Source: Flavobacteriales bacterium (GTDB taxonomy: Bacteria; Bacteroidota; Bacteroidia; UBA10329). From it: a stretch of 64,000 bases of DNA. The stretch covers positions 27,799 through 91,798 of the forward strand of contig JAIOYP010000012.1 of assembly GCA_021741155.1 (NCBI GenBank), in the 5' to 3' direction. Of the stretch, positions 59,344 to 64,000 are shown piece after piece. The translations under genes and the position numbers were made by a program. Numbering within the stretch: position 1 is the first letter of the stretch; every line of letters starts with the position of its first letter. The notes beneath the pieces were generated by a model. It was not told where the DNA came from. It ran no database searches and was given only the letters and a program-made list of their open reading frames with translations.

Positions 59344-60231
59344 CTACGACTTTCGGCCAAACCCCGACAAAAGCTGCTTCCAGAAGGAATGCACGGGGTA
59401 TTTCTCAATACCCGGAAAGCCGAGTTCGAAGGTTCCGTCTTCAGATTGAGGAATGTAATCTGTTTTGAAAATGTAATCCCAAAGGCTGAGACTGATGCCA
59501 TAGTTCATGCCGTAAGGATGACTTTTGGGAAGCACCATGGCGTGGTGATAAAGGTGCATTACTGAGTTGTTGAAAATGTATTTCAAAGGTCCCCACGTGA
59601 TGCGCACATTGGCATGATTAAGATGCCCGATGGTGATGGAGATAAAATGAATGAAGAAAGCATGCTCAGGTTCAAACCCACCAATGAGCATAACGGCCAA
59701 GGTTTTGAGCGGCTTGTAAAAAACGTTCTCCATCCAATGGTAGCGCAAGTGTGCAGCAAAACCCATTTCTTGAACCGAATGATGCACTTGGTGAAACCGC
59801 CACAATGCTTCGTAACGATGCAACAAAACGTGAGTAAACCACTGCACAAAATCATTGATAATGAAAAAGATGAGCAACTGCGTCCAAAGCGGAAATGCAG
59901 TAAAATTGAACAGGCTCAGAGATTCCATGGTGATGCCAATTGAGCCAAAACCGAATTCGATGAGCGCGAAAAAGCCACTTACCATCAATCCGAAAATGAA
60001 GAAGTTGAAGAACATGTAGAATCCATCCAACCAAAAATCCTTTCGGATAATTGCTTGCTGCTTACGCCACGGGAAGGCAATTTCTAATCCCCAAACGGCT
60101 AGACTGAGGATGATAAGACCATAGAAATAATTCTGATACCACGGTTTGTAATCGTAGTTGAAAGTGATTTCACTTACTACCCAATTGCCATAGTTGGCAA
60201 TCGCATTCAGAAAAACCTCCACCATTTCCAT
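59344..60231 (-). CDS. Sterol desaturase / fatty acid hydroxylase family protein
   Basis: 295 aa; FTHVLLHRYEALWRFHQVHHSVQEM, HLNHANV, VMHLYHHAM. Confidence 0.92.
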   Translation of the reverse strand: MEMVEVFLNAIANYGNWVVSEITFNYDYKPWYQNYFYGLIILSLAVWGLEIAFPWRKQQAIIRKDFWLDGFYMFFNFFIFGLMVSGFFALIEFGFGSIGITMESLSLFNFTAFPLWTQLLIFFIINDFVQWFTHVLLHRYEALWRFHQVHHSVQEMGFAAHLRYHWMENVFYKPLKTLAVMLIGGFEPEHAFFIHFISITIGHLNHANVRITWGPLKYIFNNSVMHLYHHAMVLPKSHPYGMNYGISLSLWDYIFKTDYIPQSEDGTFELGFPGIEKYPVHSFWKQLLSGFGRKS

Positions 60232-60527
60232 TAGTAATTCTTTTCTAGTATGCTAACCAATTGATGAGCTGGGACAACGCCACTTTGTCTCCAAACCATT
60301 TTGCCCTTTTTGAAAACCATTAAGGTTGGAACACTCTGAATCTGGTATTTGGCCGCAACCTTTGCGTTCTTGTCTACATCAATTTTAAGCACAGTCGCCT
60401 TCGTTCCTACTTTCCGATGAACGTCTTGTAAGATTGGGGTCATTGCTTTGCACGGACCACACCACGTGGCGTGAAAGTCTATCAGAACTGGTTTGTCTGA
60501 GTTTATTATTTCGTTGAAATTTGCCAT
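60231..60527 (-). CDS. Thioredoxin
   Basis: 98 aa; VLIDFHATWCGPCKAMTPILQDV. Confidence 0.97.
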   Translation of the reverse strand: MANFNEIINSDKPVLIDFHATWCGPCKAMTPILQDVHRKVGTKATVLKIDVDKNAKVAAKYQIQSVPTLMVFKKGKMVWRQSGVVPAHQLVSILEKNY

Positions 60528-60552
60528 GATTTTAGTTACTGATTTCGACTTA

Positions 60553-60615
60553 CTTCGGCTTCGCTCAGCGCGGGTAGCTCAACCAAAAGGGCTGCTTCCC
60601 TGAGCGGAGTCGAAG
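60553..60615. repeat. Palindromic intergenic repeat
   Basis: cttcggcttcgctcag ... ctgagcggagtcgaag arms. Confidence 0.75.
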
Positions 60616-60626
60616 GGTTAATTGAT

Positions 60627-61238
60627 TTAACTATTCTTGAATTTTACACTCCAGATACCTCGTAGTTCATCTAATGCGTATCCCTTCGCCTTGTCTGTAG
60701 GATATAAACTGTCGATTACCGAAACAAGCTCTGGCTGCATGTTTTTCGGATTTCCGTGACACGTAAGGCACGGCCCTCCAGTGAAGATTGGCGCGTAGTA
60801 ATGCTTCTTTCCATCTGCATCAATTGCCACTTTTGCTGATAGTGGTTCGCCTGCTTTCAGCATCTTTTTGAAATCATCCAGAACAGCCAATTCCTTTTCG
60901 GTTGGTGCATTATTTGGATTCCGATTCTTGTCTGAAACGCGCTTTACGTCCGTACCATATTTCTGAGAATACATGGCTGTGAGTTCCATTGCTTGCGCAT
61001 TGCAAAACCGAAGCGCATTCTGCGGGCCACCATTTTCCATTGCTTTCATCAGGTTTGCTTTTAGCGTTGCCTGAACCGTGTCGGTGATTTCGTTACCAAT
61101 TTTCAGGTAGGTCACTTCGTCCTTTCCTGATACATATTGAACATTTTTCTCCACCTTCTCAGGTGTTTTTTCGGTACAGCTTTGTAGCCAAATTGCGCCA
61201 GCAATGGCGGTAATTATTATCAGATATTTTCTATTCAT
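60627..61238 (-). CDS. DUF3365-like haem-binding periplasmic protein (CxxCH)
   Basis: 203 aa lipoprotein; YAPIFTGGPCLTCHGNPKNMQPELVSVIDSLYPTDKAKGYALDELRGIWSVKF. Confidence 0.85.
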   Translation of the reverse strand: MNRKYLIIITAIAGAIWLQSCTEKTPEKVEKNVQYVSGKDEVTYLKIGNEITDTVQATLKANLMKAMENGGPQNALRFCNAQAMELTAMYSQKYGTDVKRVSDKNRNPNNAPTEKELAVLDDFKKMLKAGEPLSAKVAIDADGKKHYYAPIFTGGPCLTCHGNPKNMQPELVSVIDSLYPTDKAKGYALDELRGIWSVKFKNS

Positions 61239-61362
61239 TTCTAGTAAATCGTATTCAATTTATCCGTACCAAAAGACCCTTCGTTCCTCAGGGTAACAAG
61301 CGACCTCGGGCGAAGACTTTCCTCTTCGTTTTTCCTTTTTCCTTTTCTCGTTCTGTCTTAAT

Positions 61363-61806
61363 CTACGGCTTCACCGTTGGCTTATCTGCTCCTTGCCAGG
61401 CTCCCATGCCGCCTTTTAGATTATATACTTCTTTGAAACCTAGCTCTTGCATTTTAGCCATTGCCTGTCCGCTTCTTCCACCCGACTTGCAGTAAACCGT
61501 TACAGGCTTTTCTTTATCGAGCTTGGCCAAATTGGCTTCAAAATCAGCATCATAAATGTTTGCCATGGTGGCGCCTTCAATAATTCCAGCGCTCCACTCA
61601 TCAGGAGTTCGAACATCTAGCAATTGAGCACCGTCCATGTGCTTCGCAAATTCCTCTACATTCACATTTTCGGCTATGCTTACACTTGCAGACGTACTCT
61701 CACTTTTGGATTTATTATCACCTTCAGATTTACTCTGTCCGTTTGAACATGAGACCATCATTACAGTCACAAACAATGCGGTCATTCCACTAATTACTTT
61801 TTTCAT
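61363..61806 (-). CDS. Rhodanese-like lipoprotein
   Basis: 147 aa; QLLDVRTPDEWSAGIIEGATMANI, VYCKSGGRSGQAMAKMQELGFKEVYNLKGGMGAW. Confidence 0.94.
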   Translation of the reverse strand: MKKVISGMTALFVTVMMVSCSNGQSKSEGDNKSKSESTSASVSIAENVNVEEFAKHMDGAQLLDVRTPDEWSAGIIEGATMANIYDADFEANLAKLDKEKPVTVYCKSGGRSGQAMAKMQELGFKEVYNLKGGMGAWQGADKPTVKP

Positions 61807-61846
61807 TTTTTCGTTTTTTGGTTAATCTTCTATTTAGACACTTTTT

Positions 61847-61909
61847 AGCCACAGATTCACGGATTATCACTGATTATCTCAGATAAATAAATCAATGTAA
61901 TCTGAGGCT
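61847..61909. repeat. Palindromic intergenic repeat (family B copy 3, degenerate)
   Basis: agccacagattcacggattatcactgattatctcagat ... aatctgaggct. Confidence 0.65.
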
Positions 61910-61935
61910 GTTTCATGTTTTTTCATTTAAACTAT

Positions 61936-63330
61936 TTACAAAGTTGAAGGACAGACATAGGCCGTTACAGGTGCGTTGGTTTGGAGAATAGCGCCCATGC
62001 CACCTGCAACCTCCACAATTTTATTGAATCCGTTCGCTTTCAAGATTGAACTGGCAATCATGGAGCGATACCCTCCTGCACAGTGAATAAAATACTCCTT
62101 GTTCTTATCCAAGGTGTTAAGTTTTCCATTGATGAAATCGAGCGGAAATGTTTGTGCTTTCTCTACATGTTCGGCTTCAAACTCACTTGGTTTGCGAACA
62201 TCTAAAATGGCGCGTTCTCCTATTCTACTAGCAAATTCTTCTGCTGAAATAGAGATAATTGAATCCACTTTCTCACCAGCAGATTTCCAGGTTTGGAATC
62301 CGCCATCAAGAAATCCAACGATGTTGTCATAGCCAACGCGAGACGATCGGAGCACAACTTCTTCTTCTGTTCCTTCATCTGCAATTAGCACAATTGGCTG
62401 ATTCAGGTTTTCAACCACGGTTCCGAGCCAAACGGCAAAACTTCCTTTGATTCCAATGTTGAGTGAATTGGGAATAAAACCTTTTGCAAATTCCTGAGCT
62501 TCGCGCGTGTCCAAGACCAATGCCCCACTTTTTATTTGCATTCTGAATTCAGATAGGCCCAATGCTGTGTTTCCTTTTGCCATCACTTCATCCACAGACT
62601 CAGAACCCGATTTATTAATCATGGCGTTCTTTGGAAAATACTGTGGTGGAGGCAGAATGCCTGCGGTTACTTCGCTGATAAACTCTTCTTTGGTCATGTT
62701 CTGAAGTGCGTAGTTCACTTCTTTTTGATGTCCGAGTGTATCAAAGGTCTCATTACTCATGTTTTTACCGCAAGCCGAACCAGCACCATGCGCTGGATAT
62801 ACGATTACCTCATTGGGTAGCGGCATAATCTTGTTTCGAAGCGAATCAAACAACATTCCTGCAAGGTCTTTCTCTGTCAAGTCGCTTTTTACGGCTAAAT
62901 CTGGTCGCCCTACATCACCAATAAAAAGGGTGTCGCCAGAGAAGATGGCGTGCTCCTTTCCGTTTTTATCGAGCAACAAATAGGTTGAAGATTCGAGCGT
63001 GTGACCTGGCGTATGCAATACTTTGATGGTGAGCTTGCCAATCTTAAATTCCTCATTATCGGTAGCGATATGCGAATCGAAACCCGTTTGGGCTGTTGGG
63101 CCAAAAACGATGGTTGCACCCGTTTTCTTGGCCAAATCAACATGGCCTGAAACGAAATCTGCATGGAAATGCGTTTCAAAAATGTACTTGATTTTGGCAT
63201 TGTTCTCTGCTGCCATTTTTAGATATGGCTCCGTTTCGCGTAGTGGGTCGATGATGGCCACTTCGCCTTCAGATTCTATATAATACGCACCTTGTGCGAG
63301 GCATTTCGTGTATAACTGTTCTATTTTCAT
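61936..63330 (-). CDS. MBL-fold hydrolase fused to two rhodanese domains (persulfide-dioxygenase-like)
   Basis: 464 aa; ETHFHADFVSGHVDLAKKTGATIVFGP, VLHTPGHTLESSTYLL, FSGDTLFIGDVGRPDL; rhodanese segments ALVLDTREAQEFAKGFIP and RAILDVRKPSEFEAEHVEKAQ...FIHCAGGYRSMIA. Confidence 0.93.
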   Translation of the reverse strand: MKIEQLYTKCLAQGAYYIESEGEVAIIDPLRETEPYLKMAAENNAKIKYIFETHFHADFVSGHVDLAKKTGATIVFGPTAQTGFDSHIATDNEEFKIGKLTIKVLHTPGHTLESSTYLLLDKNGKEHAIFSGDTLFIGDVGRPDLAVKSDLTEKDLAGMLFDSLRNKIMPLPNEVIVYPAHGAGSACGKNMSNETFDTLGHQKEVNYALQNMTKEEFISEVTAGILPPPQYFPKNAMINKSGSESVDEVMAKGNTALGLSEFRMQIKSGALVLDTREAQEFAKGFIPNSLNIGIKGSFAVWLGTVVENLNQPIVLIADEGTEEEVVLRSSRVGYDNIVGFLDGGFQTWKSAGEKVDSIISISAEEFASRIGERAILDVRKPSEFEAEHVEKAQTFPLDFINGKLNTLDKNKEYFIHCAGGYRSMIASSILKANGFNKIVEVAGGMGAILQTNAPVTAYVCPSTL

Positions 63331-63343
63331 TGTGTTACGTTTT

Positions 63344-64000
63344 TCAAAATAAAATTTCCTTTCCGAGTATGTAGATACCCATTACCAATACAAACCAACC
63401 AAAGGCTGGTTTCAACTTCTTACTAGGAACGTAGGTGGCCAATTTGGTTCCTCCAAAGATTCCAACCACCGCTAGCCCCGTAAAAAGCAACAGAAATTCC
63501 CAGTCCATTGTTCGGGTTTGCAAATCGCCTAAAAAGCCGATAACTGAATTTATGGCGATGATGGATAACGAGGTTCCAATAGCTGTCTTTATCGGAAGTT
63601 TTGTAAACATGACCAGCGTTGGGATGATGAGGAATCCGCCTCCTGCGCCTACCAATCCAACCAAAATTCCGATGATGGCTCCTTGCAGCAACAATCCTAG
63701 ATAGTTGTATTTGATTGCTTCTTGTGATTCTTTGGATGACGTTTCTCCTGTTATCATGGAATAAGACGCGCCCAACATCAACAGTGCAAAAAGCACCATA
63801 ATGCTCATGTTGCGGGTTAGCATGAAATCGCCAATCTGAAAGATTTCGTCAGGAATGGCGGGAACAATAACTCTCGGTGCCAAATTGACCGCTGCAATGG
63901 AGGCCGAACCGAAAACTGCTACTACTTTAAAATCTACACGCTTTTTTGTCCAGTAGCTGAATGCTCCAAAAAATGATGAAACGCCAACGATGAAAAGTGA
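63344..64000 (-). CDS. TauE/SafE family sulfite exporter-like permease, 5' end beyond window
   Basis: ORF stays open past the TTG at 63883 to base 64000 (SLFIVGVSSFFGAFSYWTKKRVDFKVVAVFGSASIAAVNLAPRVIVPA...); GAIIGILVGLVGAGGGFLIIPTLVMFTKLPIKTAIGTSL. Confidence 0.93.
   Translation of the reverse strand, partial: SLFIVGVSSFFGAFSYWTKKRVDFKVVAVFGSASIAAVNLAPRVIVPAIPDEIFQIGDFMLTRNMSIMVLFALLMLGASYSMITGETSSKESQEAIKYNYLGLLLQGAIIGILVGLVGAGGGFLIIPTLVMFTKLPIKTAIGTSLSIIAINSVIGFLGDLQTRTMDWEFLLLFTGLAVVGIFGGTKLATYVPSKKLKPAFGWFVLVMGIYILGKEILF

Noticed and set aside
60553-60615. Possible small RNA hairpin between thioredoxin and the DUF3365-like gene
   Set aside because: Better explained as a dispersed palindromic repeat (cttcggcttcgctcag/ctgagcggagtcgaag); no promoter evidence.

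Overview
The window is a gene-dense Bacteroidota (flavobacterium-like) chromosomal segment, judged from T9SS sorting domains, a T9SS plug protein, lipobox proteins and weak Shine-Dalgarno signals. No rRNA, tRNA, CRISPR array or complete IS element was recognised. Main blocks: (i) a minus-strand inorganic-carbon locus (SulP, beta-carbonic anhydrase, DabA, DabB, SulP) next to a truncated porin; (ii) a T9SS-secreted protein, a TPR/SpoIIE phosphatase and both methylmalonyl-CoA mutase subunits; (iii) an ECF sigma / putative anti-sigma / CnrX-Spy-like trio and msrB; (iv) housekeeping genes (T9SS plug, apaG, acyl-CoA ligase, pruA, divIC/ftsB-like, dnaA, ndk, accA, gatB, lpxH); (v) three type II toxin-antitoxin modules; (vi) an HpaII-like restriction-modification pair; (vii) a giant PKD-repeat T9SS type B protein; (viii) a sulfur/persulfide handling cluster (thioredoxin, haem protein, rhodanese, MBL-rhodanese, TauE/SafE). 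The most notable signals outside the ORF track are: a remnant of the methylmalonyl-CoA mutase 3' end beyond the TPR/SpoIIE gene; a frameshifted ABC-ATPase remnant behind msrB; a 46-aa lipoprotein ORF; an ECF sigma gene whose only plausible full-length start is ATT; a 104-bp tandem repeat between the two mutase genes; two perfect G-quadruplex motifs; and dispersed palindromic repeats, one of which supplies the start codon of an M1 peptidase. No entirely new system can be shown from sequence alone. The double-SulP DAB locus and the displaced mutase 3' end are the best candidates for follow-up.
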